Origin: Nissabacter sp. SGAir0207 | GTDB lineage: Bacteria > Pseudomonadota > Gammaproteobacteria > Enterobacterales > Enterobacteriaceae | Assembly: GCF_005491205.1 (NCBI RefSeq) | Contig: NZ_CP028035.1 | Coordinates: forward strand, 930,001 to 994,000 | Direction: 5' to 3' | Length of the DNA stretch: 64,000 nt | Part shown: positions 7,852-16,790 of the stretch, piece after piece | How the letters are laid out: every line of letters starts with the position of its first letter | Numbering within the stretch: position 1 is the stretch's first letter | Made by a program: the position numbers and the translations under genes | The notes under the pieces: generated by a model | The model's input: the letters and a program-made list of their open reading frames with translations, nothing else | Told to the model about the DNA's origin: nothing | Database searches by the model: none

Positions 7852-10847
7852 CGCATGGCAAAGTAGCCGCTGGCGAGCAGGCTCTCCAGCGTCTGCGGCG
7901 GCGCGACCACCTCGCCCTCAATCAGGTCAATGCCCATCTCTACCAGCTTCTGCTGCGCGGCGGCCAGATCGACCGGCCCGGCCAGCGTCTGCGCCTGCAA
8001 CCGATGGGCGGTGCCATGCAGGATGTTCACCAGAATCTCATCCATCTGATTGCTGTGGATCTGGCTGATGAAGCGCGCGTCCGGCTTCAGGTAGTCCACC
8101 AGCCCGGCCGGTAGCTCGCCCAGCGCGTTGAGCTGGTGGCCCGCCTGCGTGAGGATGACGCCGCACCCCTGCTGCTTCAGGCGGTGGAGCAGCGCCTCGG
8201 CCTGTGCCCGATGGTGCAGCAGCACCTGCTCCTCCAGCGTGAACAGCAGTCGCGAGTTGGGCAGGGCGCTCTGCGCCAGCGCGTCAAACAGCGCCTCATG
8301 CAGCGCCGGGCTGAGCACGCCACCGGCGCTCAGCGGCAGCGCCACGGTCAGCCCCTTGCGCGCCAACGCCGGGCCGGAGGCCAGCAGCACTTGCCGCACC
8401 AGCCAGCGATCCACCTCCGCCTCCAGCCCCAGCAGCGCCACCGTGGTGTGAAACGCCTCGTGGGTCGCGCCACTCTCCTCGTCGGCGGCCATCGTCACCG
8501 AGAGGGTGTAGAAGCAGGTGGAGAGCGGCGTCTTGGGCGGGGCGGCGGCGCGCGCCATCAGGGTCAGCTGGTTGCTCGCCAGAATCTGCGTCACCTGCGC
8601 GGCGGAGAGCAGCACGCTGTTGTTCTCCAGCAGCCACTGCTGGCGCGCCTGATAGATCACCACCTGCCCGCGGCCACCGTGCTTGGCGGCGTAACAGGCG
8701 ACGTCCGCCTGCGACATCAGTTCGCTGGCCGAGACCTGCGGATCGTCAATCAGCGTCACCCCGGCGCTGGCGCCGATGCGGTAGAGTTTCTCCTCCCAGT
8801 AGAAGCGGAAGTCGTTGATGCGCTGCACTACCCGGCCCACCACCTCGCGCGCCTGCGCCAGATCGCAATCCGGCAGCAAGATGCCGAACTCGTCGCCGCC
8901 CAGCCGCCCGAGCAGGTCAGTGGGGCGCAGGTTGGCGGACATCAACTGGCTTAGCTGCTTCAGCAACTCGTCGCCCGCCGCGTGGCCAGCGGTATCATTC
9001 ACCGCCTTGAAGCGGTCGAGATCAAGGAACACCAGCCCGTGCCGCTGCCCCTCGTTGGCGGTCAGCATCAGCGCATGGTGCAGCTCGCGCTCAAAGTGCG
9101 ATCGGTTGGGCAGGCCGGTCAGCATGTCGTGGGAGGCGTTGTAGCTCAGCTTGCGCATCAACTCGCGGGAGCGGCTGACATCCTGCAACACCAGCACCAT
9201 GCCAATCGGCTCCTGATTGAGGGTTTTGAGCGGCGAGAGCGCGCGCTGGATCTCATACGCCTCGCCGTTGGGGCCGTTGAGCACCAGCGACTGCTCAATC
9301 GAGGAGTGCAGGCTCTCGTTGCTGTCGAACGGCAGCAGGTTGGCGACTGGCGGGCCATCGAAGCCGCGCGTCAGGCTCACCACCTGATCGATGTGCCGCC
9401 CCTGCGCCTCGCGCATCCGGCAGCCGGTCATCTTCTCCGCCACCGGGTTCATGAAGATCACCGCTTGGTTGCGGTCGGTGCAGATCACCGCTTCGTTGAT
9501 GGCGTCGAGCGTGATGCGCAGCCGCTCCTTCTCCTCGTGCAGCGCCTCGGTCAGCCGGTTATTGGCCGCCTCGGTCTGCTTCAGGCTGCTGATGTCCTCA
9601 ATCTGGGCGATAAAGTAGAGCGGCCGCCGCCTCTCGTTATCGCGTACCACCGAGGCCACCAGCCGCACCCACACCATCTCACCGTCGCGGCGGCGGTAGC
9701 GCTTCTCCAGCGTAAAGCTGGGGATGCGCCCCTCCAGCAGCGCCTGCGTCATCTCCAGATCCGCCGCCAGATCATCCGGGTGGGTCAGCTCCTGGAAATT
9801 CATCTGCGTCAGCATCTCGGCGGGGTAACCCAGCAGCGAGCAGAGCGCCTGATTGACCTGGAGCCAGTGCCCCTGCGGCGACACCAGCGCCATGCCGATG
9901 GCGGAGAACTCCATCGCGTTGCGAAAGCGGTTCTCGCTCTCCTCGATGTGCGCCCGCTCCACCTTCAGCCGGTGCATCATGATGGTCATGGCATTGGCGG
10001 GCAGCAGGATCAGCAGCAGCGGCACATAGTTGAGCAGCGGCGTGTAGTCGAGGTAGCGGATATGCACAATCTGCCCGCTGGCGATCAGCAGGGTGACCAT
10101 CACCGTCAGCGCGAGGAAGATCAGCTGCGCCTCCAGCCGTTGCAGGCGGATCGAGGCGGTCAGCAGGGCGATGGAGATAAAGGCGAAGGGGTAGGGCAGC
10201 CAGAACAGCACCAGATAGCTGGCGCCGAGCGTGACAACCAGCATGAACAGCACCTCCGGCAGGCGCGGCGAGCGCAGTAGCTGCCGCCACGGCGTGGGGC
10301 GGAACAGCAGGCCAATCGGGGTGACGGTCAGGATGCCGAGCGCCTCGGAGAGGAACCAGATGCGAAAGCGCTCCGGCATCAGTTCGGCGCTTGCGGTGCC
10401 GAGGTGCGGCAGCACCATCACCAGCGCGCTGACGCAGGGGGTGAACACCACCGCCGCCAGCACAAAGGTGATCCAGTTGCCAACGCTGCCGAGCGGATCG
10501 GGGCCGGGCAGCAACCGGCGCAGCAGCGTGGCCGCCAGCAGCGACTCCGCCACGTTGATCAGCGTCAGCGGCAGGAAGAAGGCCAGCGGCACGCCGCACA
10601 GGCTGTTGGCCGCCGCCATCGCCGCGGCGGAGCCGAGCAGCAGCGCCAGCCAGTCGCGCTGCGGGAAGCGGGTGAGCAGGGCGATCATCAGCGCGGTCGG
10701 CAGCCAGAGCGAGACGATCAGCCCCTGCACCACCGTGAACCGCAGGCAGAACAGGGCGAGGGCAAATACCAGCGCCGTCAGGGCCGCCAGGGTACGCCAG
10801 CGCATTCTCGGCGGGCTGGCTGGCAGGGTATTCAGGTTGGTTTCCAC
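7848..10847 (-). CDS. dgcE: Diguanylate cyclase DgcE (YegE): MASE1-PAS-PAS-GGDEF-degenerate EAL
   Basis: This is a 999-residue membrane enzyme. Residues about 17-290 form a multi-pass MASE1 sensor, 303-420 and 440-560 are PAS domains, and about 565-735 is the GGDEF domain. The active-site GGDEF (650-654) and the product-inhibition I-site RPTD (641-644) are intact, so it should make cyclic di-GMP from two GTP. The C-terminal EAL-like domain (about 750-999) has lost the EAL signature and most catalytic residues. E. coli DgcE has the same plan with an extra PAS region and 1105 residues. In E. coli it feeds the curli/biofilm switch with CsgD. The start is GTG, with AAGG 8 bp upstream. Confidence 0.92.
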   Translation of the reverse strand: METNLNTLPASPPRMRWRTLAALTALVFALALFCLRFTVVQGLIVSLWLPTALMIALLTRFPQRDWLALLLGSAAAMAAANSLCGVPLAFFLPLTLINVAESLLAATLLRRLLPGPDPLGSVGNWITFVLAAVVFTPCVSALVMVLPHLGTASAELMPERFRIWFLSEALGILTVTPIGLLFRPTPWRQLLRSPRLPEVLFMLVVTLGASYLVLFWLPYPFAFISIALLTASIRLQRLEAQLIFLALTVMVTLLIASGQIVHIRYLDYTPLLNYVPLLLILLPANAMTIMMHRLKVERAHIEESENRFRNAMEFSAIGMALVSPQGHWLQVNQALCSLLGYPAEMLTQMNFQELTHPDDLAADLEMTQALLEGRIPSFTLEKRYRRRDGEMVWVRLVASVVRDNERRRPLYFIAQIEDISSLKQTEAANNRLTEALHEEKERLRITLDAINEAVICTDRNQAVIFMNPVAEKMTGCRMREAQGRHIDQVVSLTRGFDGPPVANLLPFDSNESLHSSIEQSLVLNGPNGEAYEIQRALSPLKTLNQEPIGMVLVLQDVSRSRELMRKLSYNASHDMLTGLPNRSHFERELHHALMLTANEGQRHGLVFLDLDRFKAVNDTAGHAAGDELLKQLSQLMSANLRPTDLLGRLGGDEFGILLPDCDLAQAREVVGRVVQRINDFRFYWEEKLYRIGASAGVTLIDDPQVSASELMSQADVACYAAKHGGRGQVVIYQARQQWLLENNSVLLSAAQVTQILASNQLTLMARAAAPPKTPLSTCFYTLSVTMAADEESGATHEAFHTTVALLGLEAEVDRWLVRQVLLASGPALARKGLTVALPLSAGGVLSPALHEALFDALAQSALPNSRLLFTLEEQVLLHHRAQAEALLHRLKQQGCGVILTQAGHQLNALGELPAGLVDYLKPDARFISQIHSNQMDEILVNILHGTAHRLQAQTLAGPVDLAAAQQKLVEMGIDLIEGEVVAPPQTLESLLASGYFAMR

Positions 10848-11005
10848 ATCGAAGCCTTATGCGCGCGCGGGTCACAAGCCCGGCCCCGGCAGGGGGCGGT
10901 AAACTGTAGAAATATTTATCAATTAAATAATATTATCGCAGGAAATAAGAGTTAAAAATCTTTCCGGCAGATAAATGTGCCGCCCGGCGGCTGCCGGGCT
11001 GGCAT
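10848..11005. promoter_or_regulatory. Intergenic region: dgcE promoter and mgtE 3' hairpin
   Basis: An AT-rich block at about 10908-10960 is the probable dgcE promoter area. At 10982-10999 a hairpin GCCCGGC-GGCT-GCCGGGC lies just past the mgtE stop. On the minus strand it is not followed by a clean T run, so termination is uncertain. Confidence 0.5.
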
Positions 11006-12442
11006 TTACAGCAGGAACAGCGTGGCCAGCCCCAAAAAGATGAAGAAGCCGCCGGTGTCGGTGATGGCGGTGATCATCACACTGGAACCGACCGCCGGGT
11101 CGCGGCCAAACCGCACCATCAGCATCGGGATTATTACCCCCATCAGCGCCGCCACCAGCAGGTTCAGCACCATCGCCAGCGTCATCACCGCGCCGATGCC
11201 AGCGTCGTGGTAGAGCAGCCAGGTGATGATGCCCATCAGCCCGCCCCACACCAGCCCGTTGATCAGCGCCACCCCCAGCTCGCGCATCAGCAGGAAGGAG
11301 TAGCTGCCGCCCTGCAACTGGTGCAGCGCCAGCGCCCGCACAATCATGGTGATGGTCTGGTTGCCGGTGTTGCCGCCGATGCCAGCGACAATCGGCATCA
11401 GCGCCGCCAGCGCCACCAGCTCGGAGATAGTGTGCTCAAACAGCCCAATCACCCGCGAGGCGATAAAGGCGGTGCAGAGGTTGATCGCCAGCCACGCCCA
11501 GCGGTTGCGCACCGCTTTGCCCACCGGCGCGAAGACATCCTCCTCCTGGCTCAGGCCGCCCATGCGCCGCATGTTGTTCTCGCTCTCCTCGTTGACGATG
11601 TCGAGGATCTCCTCCACCGTCAGCCGCCCCATCAGCTTGCCCTTGGCATCGACCACCGGCGCGGTGATCAGGTTGTAGCGCTCGAAGGCGCTGGCGGCGT
11701 CCTCCGCCTGCTCATCGGGAGTGAAGGTAGTGGGATCGGCATCCATCAGCGCCGCCACCTCGGTCTCCGCCGGATGCAGCAGGATGGCGGTGAGCGGCAG
11801 CTCGCCCAGCAGCTTATTGTGGCGGTCGGTGACGAACAGCTTGTCGGTGGCGTCTGGCATCCGCCCCAGCTTGCGCAGGTAGCGGTGCACCGTGCCGAGC
11901 GTCACGTCCGGCCGCACCGTCACCAGCTCAAAATCCATCACCCGGCCAACGGTGTCGCGGTCAAACTTCATCACCTCGCGCACCTGCGCGCGCTTATCCG
12001 GTGCCAGTGAGGTGAGCACCCGGCCCGTGAGGTTACGCGGCAGGTACTCTGCCAGATAGACCTGCTCATCAATGTCCAGCGTCGCCATCGCCCGCAGCAG
12101 GTCGCGGTCGCTCATCTCGGCGATCAGGCTGTCCCAGACCGTCTCGCTGGCCTCCACCAGCACCCGGCCACGCATGGCGTGATCCTCCACCAGCCCCCAC
12201 AGCGCCAGTCGCTCATCCAGCGGTAGCGCCTCCAGCAGGTCGGCAAGGTCGGCGGCGTGCAGGCCGCGCAGCAGCGTCTGGATCTCGGCGGTGTGGTCAA
12301 GCTGGGCCGGGTCGGGCGGCGGCGCGTCGTCGGGCCGGATGCCGAGCAGATCCTCCACCAGATCCCGGTTCCCTAATAGCAGCCCCATGATGCGGCTGCG
12401 AGTTTCCGCAAGTTTTTTAGTGTTGTGGTTGGCGGCAGACAT
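11006..12442 (-). CDS. mgtE: Magnesium transporter MgtE
   Basis: The 478-residue protein has the MgtE layout. A cytosolic N domain of helical repeats (about 30-145, ADLADLLEALP) is followed by a CBS pair (about 150-270, VGRVMDFELVTVRPDVTL and APVVDAKGKLMGRLTVEEIL). Next come a connecting helix and five membrane helices (about 300-478) containing MPIVAGIGGNTGNQT and VRFGRDPAVGSS, which line the Mg2+ pore. MgtE is a Mg2+-gated channel: the N and CBS domains bind Mg2+ and close the pore when internal Mg2+ is high. E. coli K-12 lacks it. I see no Mg2+ riboswitch in the short upstream region. Confidence 0.95.
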   Translation of the reverse strand: MSAANHNTKKLAETRSRIMGLLLGNRDLVEDLLGIRPDDAPPPDPAQLDHTAEIQTLLRGLHAADLADLLEALPLDERLALWGLVEDHAMRGRVLVEASETVWDSLIAEMSDRDLLRAMATLDIDEQVYLAEYLPRNLTGRVLTSLAPDKRAQVREVMKFDRDTVGRVMDFELVTVRPDVTLGTVHRYLRKLGRMPDATDKLFVTDRHNKLLGELPLTAILLHPAETEVAALMDADPTTFTPDEQAEDAASAFERYNLITAPVVDAKGKLMGRLTVEEILDIVNEESENNMRRMGGLSQEEDVFAPVGKAVRNRWAWLAINLCTAFIASRVIGLFEHTISELVALAALMPIVAGIGGNTGNQTITMIVRALALHQLQGGSYSFLLMRELGVALINGLVWGGLMGIITWLLYHDAGIGAVMTLAMVLNLLVAALMGVIIPMLMVRFGRDPAVGSSVMITAITDTGGFFIFLGLATLFLL

Positions 12443-12551
12443 GTTTTTCCCTTTTCATATGGCGCGCGCGGCGCAATCTCCCTTCACCGGGATAGAGTAA
12501 GGTTAGAACATGCAGGCGGGCTGCGCTGCCTCAAGGCAGGCGGGCGCGGGG

Positions 12552-12728
12552 TCAGGGCGGGTTGGAGCGTGAAGCCGTCTCGCTGGTGAGCACGGACACC
12601 GCAGACTGCTGCTTGTCCTGATGGTGGGAGATGGCGCCGATTCCGGCGTAGATCATGCGTCCGAACAGGATGATGAAACTGATAGCCAGCACAATTTTGG
12701 TCATTCGGACGTTGGTTCGTCGTCGCAT
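12552..12728 (-). CDS. yfgG: Small membrane protein YfgG (DUF2633 family)
   Basis: The 58-codon frame starts with MRRRTNVRMTKIVLAISF and continues with a single membrane helix (about residues 11-29). GRMIYAGIGAISHHQ and a short polar tail follow. It aligns with E. coli YfgG (RMTRIVLLISF...GRFIY), which also neighbours ppx. GGAG precedes the ATG by 5 bases. The protein's function is not established from sequence; the family is a single-pass inner-membrane protein with a basic N-terminus. It lies downstream of ppx on the same strand, separated by a strong terminator, so it needs its own promoter. Confidence 0.85.
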   Translation of the reverse strand: MRRRTNVRMTKIVLAISFIILFGRMIYAGIGAISHHQDKQQSAVSVLTSETASRSNPP

Positions 12729-12820
12729 AGGGTCTCCGGGGGCCAGGGAGGCGTCGCGGGCGGCTCCTCCGGTAAATCGGGAGGCTATAGCTTAAAAAAT
12801 AACCATGCGTGGGGCAAGAA

Positions 12821-12857
12821 AAAAAGGGCGCGGCCCGCTGGCCCCGCCCTTTTTTTG
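12821..12857. terminator. Terminator of the ppk-ppx operon
   Basis: AAAAAAAGGGCG-c-GGCC, loop CGCT, GGCC-c-CGCCCTTTTTTT forms a long stem flanked by A and T runs, 12 bases past the ppx stop. The flanking runs would let it act on both strands. Confidence 0.9.
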
Positions 12858-12868
12858 GCCGGTCAGGC

Positions 12869-14407
12869 TCAATCGCCCGCCGGCAGCTCCTCGGCCACGT
12901 GCAGTTTCCAGCCGGTGACGTCATCCCAGTAGGCCTGCTCGCGCTCCACGTCGAGCTGCACCAGCATGTTTTGTGACAGGTAACCGGCCGGGAAGTAGAG
13001 CGTCCAGTGGTTATCGTCACACTCCAGCCGCAGCGACTCGGGGGTGGTGGTGGACTGGCGCTGGTTGTTCAGCAGCGCGCCGAGGCGCAGCAGCTGGATC
13101 AGCGGCACATAATCCTTTTTGCGGAACAGGTTGAGGCGCGGCAGCTCCTCCAGCTTGATCGCCTTGCGGTGCAGCCGCACCAGCGCCGCCAACAGCGTCT
13201 GCTGCTCCTGATTGAAGCCGGGCAGGTTGGTGTTCTGCAAGATGTAGGCGGAGTGGCGGTGCATACCGCTGTGGTTGATGCTCAGCCCCACCTCATGCAG
13301 CATCGCTGACCACTTCAGGATCGCCTCCAGCTGCGGGTGCGCCAGCTTCGGATGCTGCGCCTGCCACTGCGCATAGAGCTGCACCGTGGTGTCCAGCACC
13401 CGGCGCGCCTGCTCGCGGTCGATGTTGTAGTGGTCGGCCAGACTGCGGGCGGTACGGCTGCGGATGTCCTGATGGCGGAAGCGACCCTCCATCTCATACA
13501 GCACCCCCTCGCGCAGCGCGCCGTCTGACAGGCGCATCGATTTCAGCGCCAGCGCGTCAAACACGCCACACAGGATCGCCAGCCCCGGCACAAACACGGT
13601 CTTGCGATCCTCTGACAGCCCCGGCAGGCTCAGCGACTTGAAGTTCTTGAACTTCAGCACCTGCGCCACCAGCATCTCCAGCCGCTCTGGCGTGATCAGG
13701 CCATCCTTCTCGCCCAACTCCACCAGCACCTCTACGGTGGCCTTGATGGTGCCGGAAGCGCCAAGGGCGTACTGCCAGCCCTGGATACGGTACTGCCAGG
13801 CCAGCGCCTCCAGCTTCTGCGCCGCCGCCAGCCGCGCGCGGCTGAAGTGGTGGGCGCTCAACTCCCCCTGCGGGAAGAAGAGCTGGCCGAAACTGACGCA
13901 GCCCATGCGGCGGCTCTCCGCCAGCAGCGGCTCGAAGTCCTCGCCAATCACCAGTTCGGTGGAGCCACCGCCGATGTCCACCACCAGCTTGCGCCCCTTC
14001 TCCGGCTGGGTGTGCTCGACGCCCATGAAGATCAGGCGCGCCTCCTCCTGCCCGGAGATGATCTCAATCGGGTAGGGGATCACCTCGGCGGCGCGGCGCA
14101 AGAACTCCTCGGCGTTGACCGCCTCGCGCAGGGTATGGGTGCCGACGATGGTGACGTTGTCCGGCGAGAAGCCCTGCAGGCGCTCGGCAAACAGCGCCAG
14201 ACAGGTCAGGCCGCGCTGCATGGCCTCTTCGCTCAGCACATGGTTGCTGTCCAGACCGTCGGCCAGGTGCACGCGCTGCTTGAGGCGCCCCAGCACCTGC
14301 AACGCCCCGTTGACGATACGGGCAATCACCATGTGGAAACTGTTGGAGCCGAGGTCAACGGCGGCAATTTCCTGTGGCTTGGTCGAGGGAATTTGATGTA
14401 AAGGCAT
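12869..14407 (-). CDS. ppx: Exopolyphosphatase Ppx
   Basis: The 512-residue enzyme releases orthophosphate from polyphosphate chain ends. The ASKHA ATPase-type fold is seen in [15 protein letters not shown] (residues 17-31), [11 protein letters not shown] and GASGTIKA. The C-terminal half is HD-like ([21 protein letters not shown]) and binds long polyphosphate. Length matches E. coli Ppx (513). It follows ppk after only 4 bp on the same strand, so synthesis and breakdown of polyphosphate are co-transcribed. (p)ppGpp inhibits the E. coli enzyme, which allows polyphosphate to build up in stress. Confidence 0.96.
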   Translation of the reverse strand: MPLHQIPSTKPQEIAAVDLGSNSFHMVIARIVNGALQVLGRLKQRVHLADGLDSNHVLSEEAMQRGLTCLALFAERLQGFSPDNVTIVGTHTLREAVNAEEFLRRAAEVIPYPIEIISGQEEARLIFMGVEHTQPEKGRKLVVDIGGGSTELVIGEDFEPLLAESRRMGCVSFGQLFFPQGELSAHHFSRARLAAAQKLEALAWQYRIQGWQYALGASGTIKATVEVLVELGEKDGLITPERLEMLVAQVLKFKNFKSLSLPGLSEDRKTVFVPGLAILCGVFDALALKSMRLSDGALREGVLYEMEGRFRHQDIRSRTARSLADHYNIDREQARRVLDTTVQLYAQWQAQHPKLAHPQLEAILKWSAMLHEVGLSINHSGMHRHSAYILQNTNLPGFNQEQQTLLAALVRLHRKAIKLEELPRLNLFRKKDYVPLIQLLRLGALLNNQRQSTTTPESLRLECDDNHWTLYFPAGYLSQNMLVQLDVEREQAYWDDVTGWKLHVAEELPAGD

Positions 14408-14411
14408 AGTC

Positions 14412-16481
14412 TCAGGCCTGATTCTCTGGCTGTTCCAGGTTCTTTAAGTAATGGTAAATGGCGGTCTGCGCCCGTACCTTGCGGCGGTTGCCGCGCGGAA
14501 CATACCGGTTACTCAGCTCTTTATCAACAATACGCGCTTTGACGGTGTCACTGAACAGCAGCTCAAGGATGTCCAGCACCCGCTGTTTCAGGCGTGGATC
14601 GAGCAGCCCCACCGCCACCTCAATCCGGTAGTCGATGTTGCGCGTCATCCAGTCCGCCGAGGAGAGGTAGACCTTGTGATCGCCATTGTTCTCAAACACA
14701 TACACCCGATCATGCTCGAGGAAGCGGTCAACGATGCTGATCACCTGGATATTCTCGCTGACGCCCGGCAGGCCGGGGATCAGGGAGCACATGCCGCGCA
14801 CCAGCAGGCGGATCTTCACGCCAGCGTTGGCGGCGGCGTAGAGGCGATCCACCAGCCCCTTGTCCACCAGGTTGTTGATTTTCAGAGTAATGCCACCGCG
14901 CCCACCGGACTGGGCGTTGGTGATCTCTTGGTCAATCAGCGCGTAGAGCATCCGGCGCGAGTTCTGCGGCGACACCATCAGGTGGTCAAAGGTCACTGGC
15001 CGGTAGGGGTTCTCAATGAAGTTGAACACCCGGCGCACCTCGTTGGTCATGCGCGGGTCGGCGGTCAGCAACGAATAGTCAGTATAGATGCGCGCGGTTT
15101 TTTCATTGAAGTTACCGGTGCCGATGTGCGCGTAGCGCACGATCTCGTCGTTCTCGAGCCGCGAAATCAAAAACAGCTTGGCGTGGATCTTCAGCCCCGG
15201 CGCGGAGAAGATAACGTGCACCCCCGCCTCGGTCAGCCGTTTCGCCCAGTGGATGTTCGCCTCCTCATCGAAGCGCGCCTGCAACTCCACCACCACCGTC
15301 ACCTTCTTGCCGTTGTGGGCGGCGTGGATCATCGACTCGATGATGCGCGAATCCTTCGCCACCCGGTAGATGTTGATCTTGATCGCCAGCACGTTCGGGT
15401 CGAACGACGCCTGCCGCAGCAGCTCCAAGACGTGCTCGAAGGTGTGGTAGGGGTAGTAGAGCAGCACGTCGCGCTCGCGGATGGCGTCAAAGCCATTGCG
15501 GAAGCGGTCAAAGAAGACGTGGCGCAGGCGCGGTAGCGGGCGGTTGACCAGATTGGCCTTGCCAACGTTCGGGAAGCCAATGAAATCTTTGAAGTTGTGG
15601 TAACGGCCGCCCGGCACCACCGAGTCATAGTTGGAGATGCCGAGCTTCTCGCACAGCAGATCCACCATCTCATCCGGCATGTCGCGCTGGTAGACAAAGC
15701 GCACCGGCTCCGCCGTCAGGCGCTGCTTGAGGCTGGAGGACATCAGTTCCAGCAGGCTGGACTCCATCTCCGTCACCAGATCGTACTCGGCGTCACGCGT
15801 CATCTTCATCGAGTAGGCGTTCAGCGCGTCATAGTCGAAGAAGCCCTTGAAGATCTCATCCAGACAGTTGCGCAGGATGTTGTCCAGCAGGATCATCGGC
15901 TTGCGGCGGCGCGGGGCCTCCGGCGGCAGATCCACGAAGCGCGGCACCTTGTCCGACGGGATCTCCAGCAGCGCATAGTTCACCTGCTCACCCCGGATAA
16001 TCTCCACCGCCAGATAGGTGTAGTCATCCTTCAGGAACTGCACCAGATTGGTGTCGTGGTTGATGAGGATCGGGGTGATGTAGGGGCGTAACTGGTGCTT
16101 GAAGTAGTGGCGTAGCCAATTTTGCTGGTTTTCAGAGAGTTGGCGCTCGTTGATCAGGAAGATCTGGTTGCGCGCCAGCTCCAGCAGCAGGTCGTTGTAG
16201 AGGTTGTCGAACTCCAGCTCGGTCTTCAGCACCTTGGACTGGATCTTCTTCAGCAGGTGGCGGGAAGCGCCGACCGACCCCTGCTCCTCGCTGATCAAAA
16301 TGCGCCGCTTCAGATCGGCGAAGCGCACCTTGTAAAACTCATCCAGGTTATTGGAATAAATGCCGAGAAACCGCATCCTTTCGATCAGGGGGTTTGACTT
16401 GTCTGCCGCTTCCTGCAATACCCTCTCATTGAAGGATAACCAGCTCAGCTCTTTGTCGATGTATAGTTTTTCTTGTCCCAT
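14412..16481 (-). CDS. ppk: Polyphosphate kinase Ppk1
   Basis: This 689-residue enzyme reversibly transfers the ATP gamma-phosphate onto polyphosphate. The N-terminal helical domain starts [20 protein letters not shown]. The two phospholipase-D-like C domains contain [13 protein letters not shown] with the His that becomes phosphorylated, [15 protein letters not shown], and [15 protein letters not shown]. The ATG at 16481 is preferred to one five codons upstream because GGAG lies just before it and it matches the family N-terminus. It is the first gene of the ppk-ppx operon and is divergent from the pst genes, across a region with a Pho box. Confidence 0.96.
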   Translation of the reverse strand: MGQEKLYIDKELSWLSFNERVLQEAADKSNPLIERMRFLGIYSNNLDEFYKVRFADLKRRILISEEQGSVGASRHLLKKIQSKVLKTELEFDNLYNDLLLELARNQIFLINERQLSENQQNWLRHYFKHQLRPYITPILINHDTNLVQFLKDDYTYLAVEIIRGEQVNYALLEIPSDKVPRFVDLPPEAPRRRKPMILLDNILRNCLDEIFKGFFDYDALNAYSMKMTRDAEYDLVTEMESSLLELMSSSLKQRLTAEPVRFVYQRDMPDEMVDLLCEKLGISNYDSVVPGGRYHNFKDFIGFPNVGKANLVNRPLPRLRHVFFDRFRNGFDAIRERDVLLYYPYHTFEHVLELLRQASFDPNVLAIKINIYRVAKDSRIIESMIHAAHNGKKVTVVVELQARFDEEANIHWAKRLTEAGVHVIFSAPGLKIHAKLFLISRLENDEIVRYAHIGTGNFNEKTARIYTDYSLLTADPRMTNEVRRVFNFIENPYRPVTFDHLMVSPQNSRRMLYALIDQEITNAQSGGRGGITLKINNLVDKGLVDRLYAAANAGVKIRLLVRGMCSLIPGLPGVSENIQVISIVDRFLEHDRVYVFENNGDHKVYLSSADWMTRNIDYRIEVAVGLLDPRLKQRVLDILELLFSDTVKARIVDKELSNRYVPRGNRRKVRAQTAIYHYLKNLEQPENQA

Positions 16482-16790
16482 TGTCACTCCATTCATTTAG
16501 CCTGACATTTCCCTGGGGGCCGGAACGGGGATGCCTGAACGGCATACGATATTTTAGGGGGAATCAGGTTGAATCACGGTCTCCAGGCCAGGGCGGCCGG
16601 TCGCTTAGCACCGTGTCTCCAGGCCCATTATGGCGAGAGAAATGCGCTAAAGTCCAATAATTATCGAGAGTTAACATTGTCATGCAATGTTCATAAAACT
16701 GTCTTAAGATGCGCGGTCAATCGCGGCTTTTGCATGATGGAATGGGGGCCGCAACCCACAGGGATTTTTACTTTTTATGCAGGACGGGCA
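16482..16790. other. 309-bp divergent region between ppk and the pst operon
   Basis: This region contains the Pho box and -10 described separately (16677-16709), serving the rightward pst genes. The ppk promoter must lie in the left half; no strong sigma-70 pair was picked out there. An in-frame extension of the pstC frame runs back to 16569 but crosses the promoter, so it is not coding. Confidence 0.6.
16677..16709 (+). promoter_or_regulatory. Pho box and -10 of the pst operon
   Basis: Three 7-bp units spaced by 4 bp read TTGTCAT-gcaa-TGTTCAT-aaaa-CTGTCTT (16677-16705). They match the PhoB direct-repeat pattern CTGTCAT-N4-CTGTCAT. A -10-like TAAGAT (16704-16709) follows the first two units by 9 bp, the spacing seen at PhoB-activated promoters, where the Pho box replaces the -35. 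Confidence 0.85.

Noticed and set aside
8136..10280. Long plus-strand frames opposite dgcE (272 and 432 codons)
   Set aside because: They are shadows of the minus-strand dgcE gene; the translations are low-complexity His/Arg/Gln-rich.
12443..12551. Mg2+ riboswitch (M-box) upstream of mgtE
   Set aside because: The region is only about 109 bp before the next gene and shows none of the expected paired elements by eye.
16569..16790. N-terminal extension of PstC from 16569
   Set aside because: It would start upstream of the Pho box and -10. GTG at 16791 has a ribosome site and gives the expected membrane-anchor start.
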